Virus record (IMG/VR): IMGVR_UViG_3300049811_000181
Coordinates: 1 to 23,081 of that record
Length of the DNA stretch: 23,081 bases
Reading direction: 5' to 3' (one strand)
From: a virus
The notes beneath the pieces are model-generated. The model worked only from the letters and a program-made list of their open reading frames with translations, did no database searches and had not been told where the DNA came from. Both the position numbers and the translations under genes were made by a program. Positions 1-6,508 of the stretch are shown here, piece by piece (position 1 is the stretch's first letter; every line of letters starts with the position of its first letter).

Positions 1-227
1 TGCCTGACCACTGCCTCTGCAACCGCTTGCGGTGCGCCTGGCCTGAGTGCGAGGCGGCGGCCAGCTACACGGGCGCGGACCAGCCGCACGACGCGCCAAG
101 CCCGTGCGGGGATCTGGACTGCGCCGACAAGTGCGAGCGCATCCGGCTTAGCGGCGAAATGTGCCGCTCGGCTGCGCATGCGGCGCGGGCTGGTGATCAG
201 GACGCGATGGGGGATGAGGATGAGTAA
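1..227 (+). CDS. Small Cys-rich protein, start just outside window
   Basis: The reading frame is open from the first base and stops at TAA 225-227. The window begins with tgcctgac, so the initiator is almost certainly an ATG whose A lies one base before the window (Met-Pro-Asp-His). That gives about 75 residues with eight cysteines, at residues 5, 7, 12, 17, 36, 41, 45 and 55, in a CxC...C...C pattern, followed by an acidic tail. The spacing suggests metal binding, probably zinc, but I recognise no family. The next gene overlaps its stop (ATG at 220), so it is the first visible member of a plus-strand operon. The start junction has the same ATGCCTGA form as two later genes of this operon. Function unknown. 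Confidence 0.6.
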   Translation, partial: PDHCLCNRLRCAWPECEAAASYTGADQPHDAPSPCGDLDCADKCERIRLSGEMCRSAAHAARAGDQDAMGDEDE

Positions 228-552
228 CCCGCGCCGCAACCCCTCGCGCGACGCCTTGGGCTCCATGCGCGCCATGCCGGCCTCGGCGCGCGCCGCCCTG
301 CATCGCGGCTGGGTGGACGCGCAGAACAGCCCGTCGCGCTGGCCGCGGGCCTACGAGGCGATGCCGGAGCCCGATCAGATGCTCTACGAGTTCGGCCGCC
401 TCGCGGCCCTGAACGTCATCAAGGCCGGCCTGCCTGTCCCGATCTGGCGCGGCACACTGGACGACGCCGGCGGCTTCCACGAGGCCCACGCGCGGGCGGC
501 CGAGCTGATCGGCTCGCCGTGGCCGAGGCGGGAGGCCGCGCGCGATGCCTGA
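220..552 (+). CDS. Hypothetical protein, 110 aa
   Basis: I chose ATG 220 rather than the longer in-frame start at 178. It is preceded by a purine-rich GGGGGATGAGG Shine-Dalgarno stretch and overlaps the upstream stop (ATGAGTAA). The product is basic at the N-terminus, then carries a segment around residues 30-75 with alternating aromatic and charged residues (WPRAYEAMPEPDQMLYEFGR), which looks like a folded helical domain. No signal peptide, membrane segment or Cys cluster is visible. I do not recognise a family. The next gene starts 8 nt inside its 3' end (ATGCCTGA), so the two are translationally coupled. Probably an accessory or early phage protein. Confidence 0.6.
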   Translation: MSNPRRNPSRDALGSMRAMPASARAALHRGWVDAQNSPSRWPRAYEAMPEPDQMLYEFGRLAALNVIKAGLPVPIWRGTLDDAGGFHEAHARAAELIGSPWPRREAARDA

Positions 553-559
553 CGGCGCC
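545..559 (+). repeat. Gene-junction repeat ATGCCTGACGGCGCC, copy 1
   Basis: A 15-bp sequence that is at once the stop of one gene (TGA 550-552), the start of the next (ATG 545) and its first codons (Met-Pro-Asp-Gly-Ala). It recurs exactly at 1038-1052. The first eight bases are also implied at the left edge of the window. Confidence 0.8.
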
Positions 560-1045
560 TCGGCCTACTCCGTCACCCTCGCCGACGCGCAGGCCCTGGC
601 CGGCATCGTGGCCGTCCCGACCTCCGTCCGCGCCGATCTGCTGCGCGCCTACCGCGCCGCGCACGGCGAGGCCGCGCTGATCAACCTGTTCGCCCAGGCG
701 ATCGGCATGGCGAACAGCGTGGTCGAGAACAACCGCGAGGCGATCGAAATCCTGGGGATCTGCGACGGCACGCTGCATCCGCACAGCGCCCATCAGATCA
801 ACCTGCCGACCATGCTCGGCGCCTGCCAGGGCGCGCAGATCGCGCGGCACGCAAAGGGGATGTGCCACGGGTGCGCTTTCCGGCTCGGCAGCGTCGCGAA
901 CCAGAGCCCGTCCACGACGCTCGACGCGGGCGACTGCGTCAGCGCCGGCACACCCTTCCTGTGCCACGACGAGCCGGACGGAAAGCCTCGCCGCGCGTGC
1001 AGGGGCTTCGTGACCGCGAGGAGGAGGGCTGGCGCGCATGCCTGA
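545..1045 (+). CDS. Phage protein with C-terminal Cys/His cluster, 166 aa
   Basis: ATG 545 follows GGGAGG at a usable distance and overlaps the previous stop as ATGCCTGA. The N-terminal half is helical (residues about 10-75). The C-terminal half carries a motif block CHGCAFRLGS-ANQSP, then D-C, then FLCH and a final CRGF, with cysteines spaced like a metal or Fe-S site. From memory, the CxxCAFR-G-xANQSP...C...FxCH...C pattern recurs in hypothetical proteins of temperate and accessory phage operons in proteobacteria; I know of no assigned function. A role in DNA or protein binding is only a guess. It overlaps the following gene by 8 nt. Confidence 0.65.
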   Translation: MPDGASAYSVTLADAQALAGIVAVPTSVRADLLRAYRAAHGEAALINLFAQAIGMANSVVENNREAIEILGICDGTLHPHSAHQINLPTMLGACQGAQIARHAKGMCHGCAFRLGSVANQSPSTTLDAGDCVSAGTPFLCHDEPDGKPRRACRGFVTARRRAGAHA

Positions 1046-1280
1046 CGGCGCCGCCCGCCCCTGGCCGGCGCTGATGCGCGAGGACACCGCCGCCGCCTAC
1101 CTCGACGTGTCGGCCTCTTACTTCCGCGCGACCATCGCCCCCGAGGTGCCGCGCGTGATGCTCTCCGCCCGCGTCCTCGAAGGCCGCCGCATGTCCGGCC
1201 ACTTGCTGCTGCCACTCGTCGGGGCGAATGCTGGCGCTGGCGTCGAGCAGGAGGACGAGCGCGACCGCGCAGGCGATCAT
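939..1280 (-). pseudogene. VWA-domain (DUF1194-like) protein fragment, truncated by a junction
   Basis: The start ATG 1280-1278 overlaps the endolysin stop as ATGA, exactly as functional genes of this operon do. Residues 1-36 read as the first strand and helix of a von Willebrand A domain of the DUF1194 kind: a hydrophobic strand VALVLLLD, the MIDAS motif DASAS, then RPDEW-QQ-GHAAAFED, where the family usually has E-LQ-xGxAAAL-D. After residue 36 (about position 1173) the protein becomes Gly/Arg/His-rich shadow antisense to the plus-strand HTH gene, and family features vanish. The reading frame stays open to 939, so a short protein could be made, but a full VWA domain (about 200 residues) is absent. 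I regard it as a truncated gene that once extended the lysis operon. Confidence 0.45.
1038..1052 (+). repeat. Gene-junction repeat ATGCCTGACGGCGCC, copy 2
   Basis: Exact second copy of the 15-bp junction at 545-559, again with an 8-nt stop/start overlap (TGA 1043-1045, ATG 1038). Both copies are preceded by GCGC-rich sequence and a GGAGG-type site. Confidence 0.8.
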
Positions 1281-1310
1281 GGCTCCAGCCCCTCCATCGC
1301 CATCCCGTAG
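1038..1310 (+). CDS. Excisionase/HTH-like small protein, probably with a replaced C-terminus
   Basis: ATG 1038 is preceded by a strong GAGGAGGAGGG site and overlaps the upstream stop (ATGCCTGA). Residues 12-45 (LMREDTAAAYLDVSASYF, then EVPRVMLSARV) match the winged-helix start of excisionase/MerR-like phage DNA-binding proteins: an AAAYL-vs-SYF helix-turn-helix followed by a strand that normally leads into R-RWDRxxLDAWL. Here that ending is missing. From about residue 46 (position about 1173) the frame reads antisense to a VWA-like fragment and to the last codons of the endolysin. The N-terminal DNA-binding half therefore looks genuine, and the last half looks like read-through across a recombination joint. 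It could bind DNA as an Xis-like or regulatory protein if still functional. Confidence 0.5.
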   Translation: MPDGAARPWPALMREDTAAAYLDVSASYFRATIAPEVPRVMLSARVLEGRRMSGHLLLPLVGANAGAGVEQEDERDRAGDHGSSPSIAIP

Positions 1311-1996
1311 CGCGCGCGCCGGTCCTCGATACCGATCAGGCCGCCGTTCCAGATCCGCGTCACCGCCTCCACGTCGCCAAGGTCAGCAGCGCCCGCGATC
1401 TCGGGCCGGGAGCGCCAGAACCAAGCCGCCGAGCGCATGCCGGGCTCGGGCTCCACGATGCGGGCCACCAGCTCGTCCAGCGTCATGCCCAGCGCCGCGG
1501 CGCAGGCCTCATAGTTCGCGCGCCCCGTGAGCTGCGCCGGCCCACGCCCGCGGAACCGCCAGCCGTCGCCGGGCTGGGTGTTGCCCATGCGCCCGCCGTA
1601 GACGACCTGCGCGATGGCTTCCTGATCCGCCGCCCGCCCGGGCACGCGGCCGAGCTGCTGCGCCAGCGCGGGCGAGAACCGCCGCGGCCAGGTGCGGTGC
1701 AGCGCCTCGGGCGAGTAGTCCAGGCTCTCGACCATCCGCGCGAAGCTGCCGCTCTCGTGCCCCGTCATCGCCAGGAACATCGCCAGCCGCTTGCGCGGGC
1801 CGAGCTGCGCCCAAGGCACGACGGCGAGGATGGCGGGGCACCAGACCTGCGCGCGCTCGAGCGAGAGCAGCGGGACGGCGCGGGCGAGGCTCTCAGGCGT
1901 CAGCAGCGGCGGCGAGCGGGCGATCACCACCGCGGGCAGCGGCTCCGGCGCGCGCGGCGGCGCACCGCCCATCAGCCCGCGCAGCCACCCCATCAT
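1277..1996 (-). CDS. Endolysin, GH19 chitinase/lysozyme-like
   Basis: Cleaves the peptidoglycan glycan strand at lysis. With start ATG 1996 the product is 239 residues (ATG 1993 is equally possible and removes one Met). AGAGG lies 7 nt upstream of 1996, and both ATGs overlap the preceding stop. After a short Pro-rich N-terminus the GH19 fold is clear: catalytic Glu81 in MTGHESGSF, then ESLDYSPEAL, a WPRRF element, QVVYGGRMGN, and the hallmark DGWRFRGRGPAQLTGRANY. No signal peptide or SAR segment is visible, so export should depend on the holin encoded two genes upstream. The VWA fragment begins inside its stop codon. On the other strand the HTH-like ORF overlaps its last 34 bases. Confidence 0.9.
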   Translation of the reverse strand: MMGWLRGLMGGAPPRAPEPLPAVVIARSPPLLTPESLARAVPLLSLERAQVWCPAILAVVPWAQLGPRKRLAMFLAMTGHESGSFARMVESLDYSPEALHRTWPRRFSPALAQQLGRVPGRAADQEAIAQVVYGGRMGNTQPGDGWRFRGRGPAQLTGRANYEACAAALGMTLDELVARIVEPEPGMRSAAWFWRSRPEIAGAADLGDVEAVTRIWNGGLIGIEDRRARYGMAMEGLEP

Positions 1997-2313
1997 GGCC
2001 GCGCCTCTTTCCGCATGGCCCGCTGGATCAGCGTGAAAGCGTGCCGCAGCACCATGTGCGGCGTGGTGCGGCAGGCGCGCGCGATGGCTTCGGCCGGCTC
2101 GCCCATGCGCACCAGGTCCGCGAAGATCTCTTCCTGCTCCGGGGTCAGCGACGCCGGCTTCTGCCCGCGCCGGCGCAGCTCGCCCACCACGGGCGCGCGG
2201 TAGGCGGCATCCTGCCACCGGCCGCGCATCTTGGCGGCCTGCTGCTGCCGTCCCGGGTCGTTGCCCCTGGCCTTCTGCGCCGCGGAGATGCGGGCGCGGG
2301 TTTCGGGCTTCAT
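1993..2313 (-). CDS. Small HTH-like protein inside the lysis cassette, 106 aa
   Basis: ATG 2313 lies 7 nt after the holin stop; the longer upstream frame runs through the holin gene and is not credible as a start. The N-terminus (KPETRARISAAQKARGNDP) is basic and resembles the short NUMOD3-like DNA-binding motif ETRxxISxAQKxRG. The C-terminal half, residues about 60-100, has SLTPEQEEIFADLVRMGEP followed by AEAIARACRTTPHMVLRHA, a canonical helix-turn-helix. A DNA-binding protein between holin and endolysin is unusual. It may be a second small-terminase-like or regulatory protein, but I cannot assign it. Its stop overlaps the endolysin start. Confidence 0.65.
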   Translation of the reverse strand: MKPETRARISAAQKARGNDPGRQQQAAKMRGRWQDAAYRAPVVGELRRRGQKPASLTPEQEEIFADLVRMGEPAEAIARACRTTPHMVLRHAFTLIQRAMRKEARP

Positions 2314-2320
2314 GGCCGCG

Positions 2321-2626
2321 CTACTTCTGGCCGCCGTCCATGCGGTCCAGCACGCCGGCGAACTTCGCCCGGATAATCCGATGCGTTGCGTCAGACCCCA
2401 GCACGCCGAAGACCCACGCCGCGGCCATCGCACCCCAGCCGTCCAAGCCGCCCGCCTTGGCGAGAAGCCACCCGCCGGTGCACAGCCCGAGCCCACCGAG
2501 AAGCGTCCACAGCAGCCGCAGCGCACCCGCCGGGGGCGTGTGAGCCAGCCGCACCACAGTGGTCAAAACCGCGATTGCGATCAGGGCAAAGACTTCGCGC
2601 CACCCCTCGCCGCCTTCCGGGCTCAC
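2321..2626 (-). CDS. Holin, probably three transmembrane segments
   Basis: Starts with GTG 2626 overlapping the tail-fibre stop (GTGA). The 101-residue product has three hydrophobic stretches: residues about 12-27 (VFALIAIAVLTTVVRL), 33-56 (LRLLWTLLGGLGLCTGGWLL) and 65-77 (MAAAWVFGVLG). A basic, polar C-terminal tail ends GGQK. Size, topology and the position two genes upstream of a GH19 endolysin fit a phage holin that opens the inner membrane at the lysis time. Family assignment beyond this is not possible by eye. No i-spanin follows it, and no clear Rz/Rz1 pair is seen anywhere in the lysis block. Confidence 0.75.
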   Translation of the reverse strand: MSPEGGEGWREVFALIAIAVLTTVVRLAHTPPAGALRLLWTLLGGLGLCTGGWLLAKAGGLDGWGAMAAAWVFGVLGSDATHRIIRAKFAGVLDRMDGGQK

Positions 2627-3999
2627 AGCACCGGCTCCAGCGCGAAATCGCCGTCAGTAATGTTTCCTGAGCTGGCGAAAATTCGAATTGCGTTGACTGC
2701 GCCCGACGGCGCGACAGATGTTTGCGCCGCCAGTGGAGTCCATCCGAAAGTATCTCGAAAAAGCGAACTTTGCACGTTCGCGACGAAATCGCGGCCGCCT
2801 CCCCCAACATCAAATATCATCTGGCCTGTTACGCGCGTTCCTGAAAACGCCGTATCAATAGCGGGCGCCAGCACGCCGCTTGTGCTTGTCAGAACGCGCG
2901 AAACCTGCGCGCTTGGCGTTGCGTTCACCTGAAGCTCGGTTTGCGTGTAAGTTGCGCCAGAGATAAAGCTGCCGCCGCTGTCGGTAGAAACTCGAAACAG
3001 AAGAGACGCGGCATCTGTTGCAACTGCGACGCGGTTATAAGAAAGCCGGAACTGCGTTGGTCCCGCTGGAAACACGATGTCAACTTGCGCGGTGCTTGCC
3101 GTAATGACACGCCGGTCACGCAGGATGTAGGGCTGCACCAGCCGCCACACGCTGCCCACCCGCTGCACCTCCACCAGCATGCCGGGCAGCAGCTCGCCGC
3201 CCACCAGCGCAAAGCCGCGCGCGGTCTGCACGGCCGCGGCACCCAGCCCATTCGGGTTCAGCGTCACGGCCCCGGTGTTGGCGCTGGAGCCGGTCACGAA
3301 GCGCAGCCGCATGCCTTCCACCAGCGCCGGCAGCGCGGGCGTGAGCGCGATCGTGAGGGCGTTCGCGGTGCCCCCCGCGGTGCCGCCCCACCACACCGTG
3401 CCATCCTGTACTTGGCGGATGGACGGCGCCGAGAGAATGCCGCGGGCGGCGGTCGCATCGGCCGAGCCCACGAGGCTCTCGCCGAAGGTGGTGGCGATGG
3501 CCGGGCCGAGGGCCGCCACGACCGCGGCCGGCTCGCCCAGGCTGTTGAACCCAAGCACCCGGTTCGCGCGCGCGCTCGCGGAGGGCAGCGTCAGGTTCGC
3601 CGTGCTGTCCGTCTCAGCCACCCGGATCGTGCGCCCTTGGTCGCGCTCGATCTCCTGGGCAATGGCGGTGACGCGATCCAGCGCGCGCTCGTGCGTCTCG
3701 GCCGGGAACGGGTCGTTCGCCTGGTAGTCCACGAGCTGCGTGCGGGCGGTGGCGCGCAGGATGGACCACTGCACGGTGCTGGCCGGCGCGGTGACGGCGG
3801 AGACGGTGCCCGTGCTGCCGTTGCCCCCGGTGACGGTGTAGTGCGTCGTGAGGTTGCGCACCGTCTCGACGCCGGTGGCGATGACGCGCTCCACCACGCG
3901 CAGCTCGTCCGGGCCGAAAAAGGCGAAGGTGACGGGGAACTCCGTGGTGACGCCGTTCCCCACGTAGTCCACGCGCGCGATGGTGGTGCTGATCGTCAT
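2623..3999 (-). CDS. Tail fibre with T7 gp17-type N-terminus
   Basis: 458 residues; ATG 3999 is preceded by GAGGTGA. The N-terminus, residues about 5-125 (ARVDYVGNGVTTEFPVTFAF, ... HYTVTGGNGS, ... TQLVDYQANDPFPAETHE, ... ALDRVTAIAQEIERD), is the T7 fibre attachment domain that docks to the tail tube. A repetitive Ala/Thr/Ser-rich shaft follows, then from about residue 295 a C-terminal domain that should bind the receptor. That last part (positions about 2640-3115) is clearly lower in GC than the rest of the gene: 50% in 2641-2700 and 55% in 3001-3060, against 68% in 3241-3300 by hand count. Its codon use also differs, as expected for a horizontally exchanged receptor-binding module. Confidence 0.85.
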   Translation of the reverse strand: MTISTTIARVDYVGNGVTTEFPVTFAFFGPDELRVVERVIATGVETVRNLTTHYTVTGGNGSTGTVSAVTAPASTVQWSILRATARTQLVDYQANDPFPAETHERALDRVTAIAQEIERDQGRTIRVAETDSTANLTLPSASARANRVLGFNSLGEPAAVVAALGPAIATTFGESLVGSADATAARGILSAPSIRQVQDGTVWWGGTAGGTANALTIALTPALPALVEGMRLRFVTGSSANTGAVTLNPNGLGAAAVQTARGFALVGGELLPGMLVEVQRVGSVWRLVQPYILRDRRVITASTAQVDIVFPAGPTQFRLSYNRVAVATDAASLLFRVSTDSGGSFISGATYTQTELQVNATPSAQVSRVLTSTSGVLAPAIDTAFSGTRVTGQMIFDVGGGGRDFVANVQSSLFRDTFGWTPLAAQTSVAPSGAVNAIRIFASSGNITDGDFALEPVL

Positions 4000-4003
4000 G
4001 GGA

Positions 4004-6508
4004 TCACCTCAGCTCGATTGCCATACGGTCGGAGGGCGCCATCAGCGGGTCTTGCCCGAACTGCTCGCGGCGGCGCTGATCCTGGCGCGCCAGGTAGCCG
4101 GGCGAGAGCGCTTCGCGCATGGCGTTGATGATCAGATAGTCGAGCGCCGGGCGCGCGAACCACACGTTCGCGAAGGGCGTGGAGCCCAGCGCAGCGCTCA
4201 GCGCGTCGGCGGCTTTCCCGTCGCCGTCTCGCGCGCGGGCGAGAAGGTTGACCCATCGCGCGGCGTCGGAGGCGGCAGGGCCGGCAAGGTTTTCCAGAGC
4301 AGAATTGCCAGAGCGAGAAGCTTCGCCGAAGAGAAAATCGCCATAGATGCCAGCACCGCCGCCCTGGACCAGCGCGGCCAGTATCGTCTCCAGGCGGGGG
4401 TTGCCGTCCTCGTCGGTGAGTTCCTTCGGCTCATACCCTCGGATCGCATCCTTCGCGGTCATCGCAGCATAGCCCAGGATCGTCATGCCCGCGATCAGCG
4501 TGCCAATGTGCGCGGCACCGGCGCTGCTGCCCTCCGCGCCGCCCTGAATGGCGCGCCCGAGCGTGCGCGACGTGAAGGCCAGCGGGAACGCCTTGAACTG
4601 CATGATGAAGCGGATGGCCTCGCCCCAAGCCGTGCCGCGCTGCGTCCCACCCGTGGTGTAGCGCGTCGTGGCCGCGTCAGCTTCCAGCACCGAGGATTGC
4701 GCTTCGTCCGCGTAGTACCGGCGCAGGGCCAGGTCCGCCTCGCGATCCTTGGCCGCGAAGCCGGGCACGATGTAGGGCCGCCCGTCGATGGTCCGCAGCC
4801 CCTCCGCGCGGATCACGTCCCACGCGCTCGCCTCGATGCCGTGCTGGCCCAACACCGCGCGCAGCCGCGGGTCCAGCTGCTCGAATGCTCGCGTCGCGTT
4901 CCGCCCCAGATGCGCCGACAGCACCCGAGCCGCCGCCGCGCGGTTCGCATCGGTCCACAGCGTGAGCCCGGTCCAGCGGAAGAAGGTGGACAGCATGGAC
5001 TGCATGGCACCGGGCGCGCCATCGTTCGCCACGTAGGGCGACGTGAGGTGCCCGATTACCCCGTCGAAGCCCTCGCCCAGCAGGTACGCCAGCTCGCGCT
5101 GCTCGCCCCGCCCGCGGCCTTGCAGGAACTCCCGCACCTGCCCGCCCACCGCCTCGCCGAAGCCCATGCCGTTGAAACGCAGGTTGGTGATGGCGATCGG
5201 CAGATCCGTGATCGATGAGATCACCGCGCCGCCCAGCTTCGCCAGCGACTGCACCGCGCGAATGGTGCCGCCGATGTCCGCCATGGTCTGGGATGCAGGG
5301 ATCATGGTCTGCCCGCTCGCGACGCGGAACGCTGCGCCGATGGCGTTGCCCTCGCCGACCCGCAGGCTTTCCTTCACCGCCGCCTTCTGGTCCGGCGGCA
5401 CGCCGTCGTCAGTGTCCACGCGCCGGCGCAGGTTTTCCAGCACCGCATCCAGCGTGGCGCCCGGGTTCGGCCCGAGGATCTCCATCTGCGCGGCGTTCAG
5501 CGCCGCGCGGGATTGGTGCGCCACCATGCCGTCGAAGATGTGCCCCTGCCCGAAGTCGCGGCTGTAGGCGAGCCAGTCATCGGCGGCACGGAAGTGCAGC
5601 ACGCGGTGACGTTCCAGCGCGCGCGCGACGTTCAGCGGCCCCTTGAAGCCGGAGCCGGTGGCGTCCGCCACCGCCGGCCCGCGCTCCGGTGAAAAGACGA
5701 TGTTTTCCCAGACGTTGCCCAGAATGGCCCGCACCTGCGCCGGGCTCTCTACGTCGGGAAAGGTGCGCGCCAAGTCGAGCCGCGGGAGCACCGCCTCGAT
5801 CCACGCATCCTTGCCGGCGGCGGCGATCCGGTCCGCATCGTGGATCTGCGCGCCCGCCCATCCGTCGAGCTTGCCGATGTTCGCGCCCAACCGGTTCAGC
5901 TCAAGCCGCGATGCCTCGGCCGCGTCCGCGAAGATGCGCGCCACCACCTGCGCGTCCCGGTTCCGCGACATGCCGGGCGAGCCGCCGTCGCGCAGCTCCA
6001 CCATCTCGCGCACCACGTCATCGAGGAAAGCGCGATCCCGAAGCATCCGCTCCGCGTGCGGCACCTCGCGCACGATGCGGGCCAGCATCTCCGAGCCCAC
6101 GAAGCGCGCCTCATAGGCCAGCTTGGTCGCCGCGATGGAGTTCCGCGCGCCCTCGACCCCGCGCGTCGTGCCCTCGAACAGCGCGAGCACCGCGTTCCGG
6201 TACGAGTTGCCCACCAGCCGCGGCGTCATGCCCTGTTCCAGCAGCCGCTCGACGTGCGCCGTGGCGCGATCGCGCGCGATGATGGACAGCGCCGCGTGCT
6301 TCCGGGCGAGCGCCGCCTGGATCGCCAGCTCGTCCGCGTCCGCCTTCACCGCCTCGCGCAGCCGCACGTCCAGCGCGTCGATCTGCCCGGCCGCCTGTAG
6401 GGCACGCTGCCGCAGCGCCGCGCGCTCGAAGATCGTCTCGACTTGCTCATCCGTGAGCGGCCGGCCGGCGGCTTCGCGGACGGCGGCGGCGCAGTTCTTC
6501 CAGCTCAT
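4004..6508 (-). CDS. Large internal virion protein, gp16-like (DNA ejection), 834 aa
   Basis: I chose ATG 6508 because it overlaps the upstream stop (ATGA); the frame also has an ATG at 6529. The protein is mostly helical. Near residue 620 it has the stretch ATTRYTTGGTQRGTAWGEAI followed by IRFIMQFKAFPLAF, a pattern found in the C-terminal part of T7-type internal core proteins. After that come hydrophobic helices (IGTLIAGMTILGYAAM and later ILAALVQGGGAGIYGDFLF) that could insert in the host membrane. No lytic transglycosylase domain is visible. In podoviruses such proteins leave the capsid with the DNA and build the channel across the envelope. Its place between the other core proteins and the fibre supports this. 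Confidence 0.75.
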   Translation of the reverse strand: MSWKNCAAAVREAAGRPLTDEQVETIFERAALRQRALQAAGQIDALDVRLREAVKADADELAIQAALARKHAALSIIARDRATAHVERLLEQGMTPRLVGNSYRNAVLALFEGTTRGVEGARNSIAATKLAYEARFVGSEMLARIVREVPHAERMLRDRAFLDDVVREMVELRDGGSPGMSRNRDAQVVARIFADAAEASRLELNRLGANIGKLDGWAGAQIHDADRIAAAGKDAWIEAVLPRLDLARTFPDVESPAQVRAILGNVWENIVFSPERGPAVADATGSGFKGPLNVARALERHRVLHFRAADDWLAYSRDFGQGHIFDGMVAHQSRAALNAAQMEILGPNPGATLDAVLENLRRRVDTDDGVPPDQKAAVKESLRVGEGNAIGAAFRVASGQTMIPASQTMADIGGTIRAVQSLAKLGGAVISSITDLPIAITNLRFNGMGFGEAVGGQVREFLQGRGRGEQRELAYLLGEGFDGVIGHLTSPYVANDGAPGAMQSMLSTFFRWTGLTLWTDANRAAAARVLSAHLGRNATRAFEQLDPRLRAVLGQHGIEASAWDVIRAEGLRTIDGRPYIVPGFAAKDREADLALRRYYADEAQSSVLEADAATTRYTTGGTQRGTAWGEAIRFIMQFKAFPLAFTSRTLGRAIQGGAEGSSAGAAHIGTLIAGMTILGYAAMTAKDAIRGYEPKELTDEDGNPRLETILAALVQGGGAGIYGDFLFGEASRSGNSALENLAGPAASDAARWVNLLARARDGDGKAADALSAALGSTPFANVWFARPALDYLIINAMREALSPGYLARQDQRRREQFGQDPLMAPSDRMAIELR

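Noticed and set aside
419-1087. 222-residue minus-strand frame under the plus-strand genes
   Set aside because: Arg/Ala/Gly-rich with no motif and antisense to two genes with good starts and conserved-looking Cys blocks.
1277-1310. Bidirectional intrinsic terminator between the converging operons
   Set aside because: The genes overlap here and I found no stem followed by a T-run on either strand.
2623-3115. Diversity-generating retroelement variable region in the fibre
   Set aside because: BPP-1-like gene order suggested it, but there is no reverse transcriptase, no second copy of the sequence in the window and no C-type-lectin ending.
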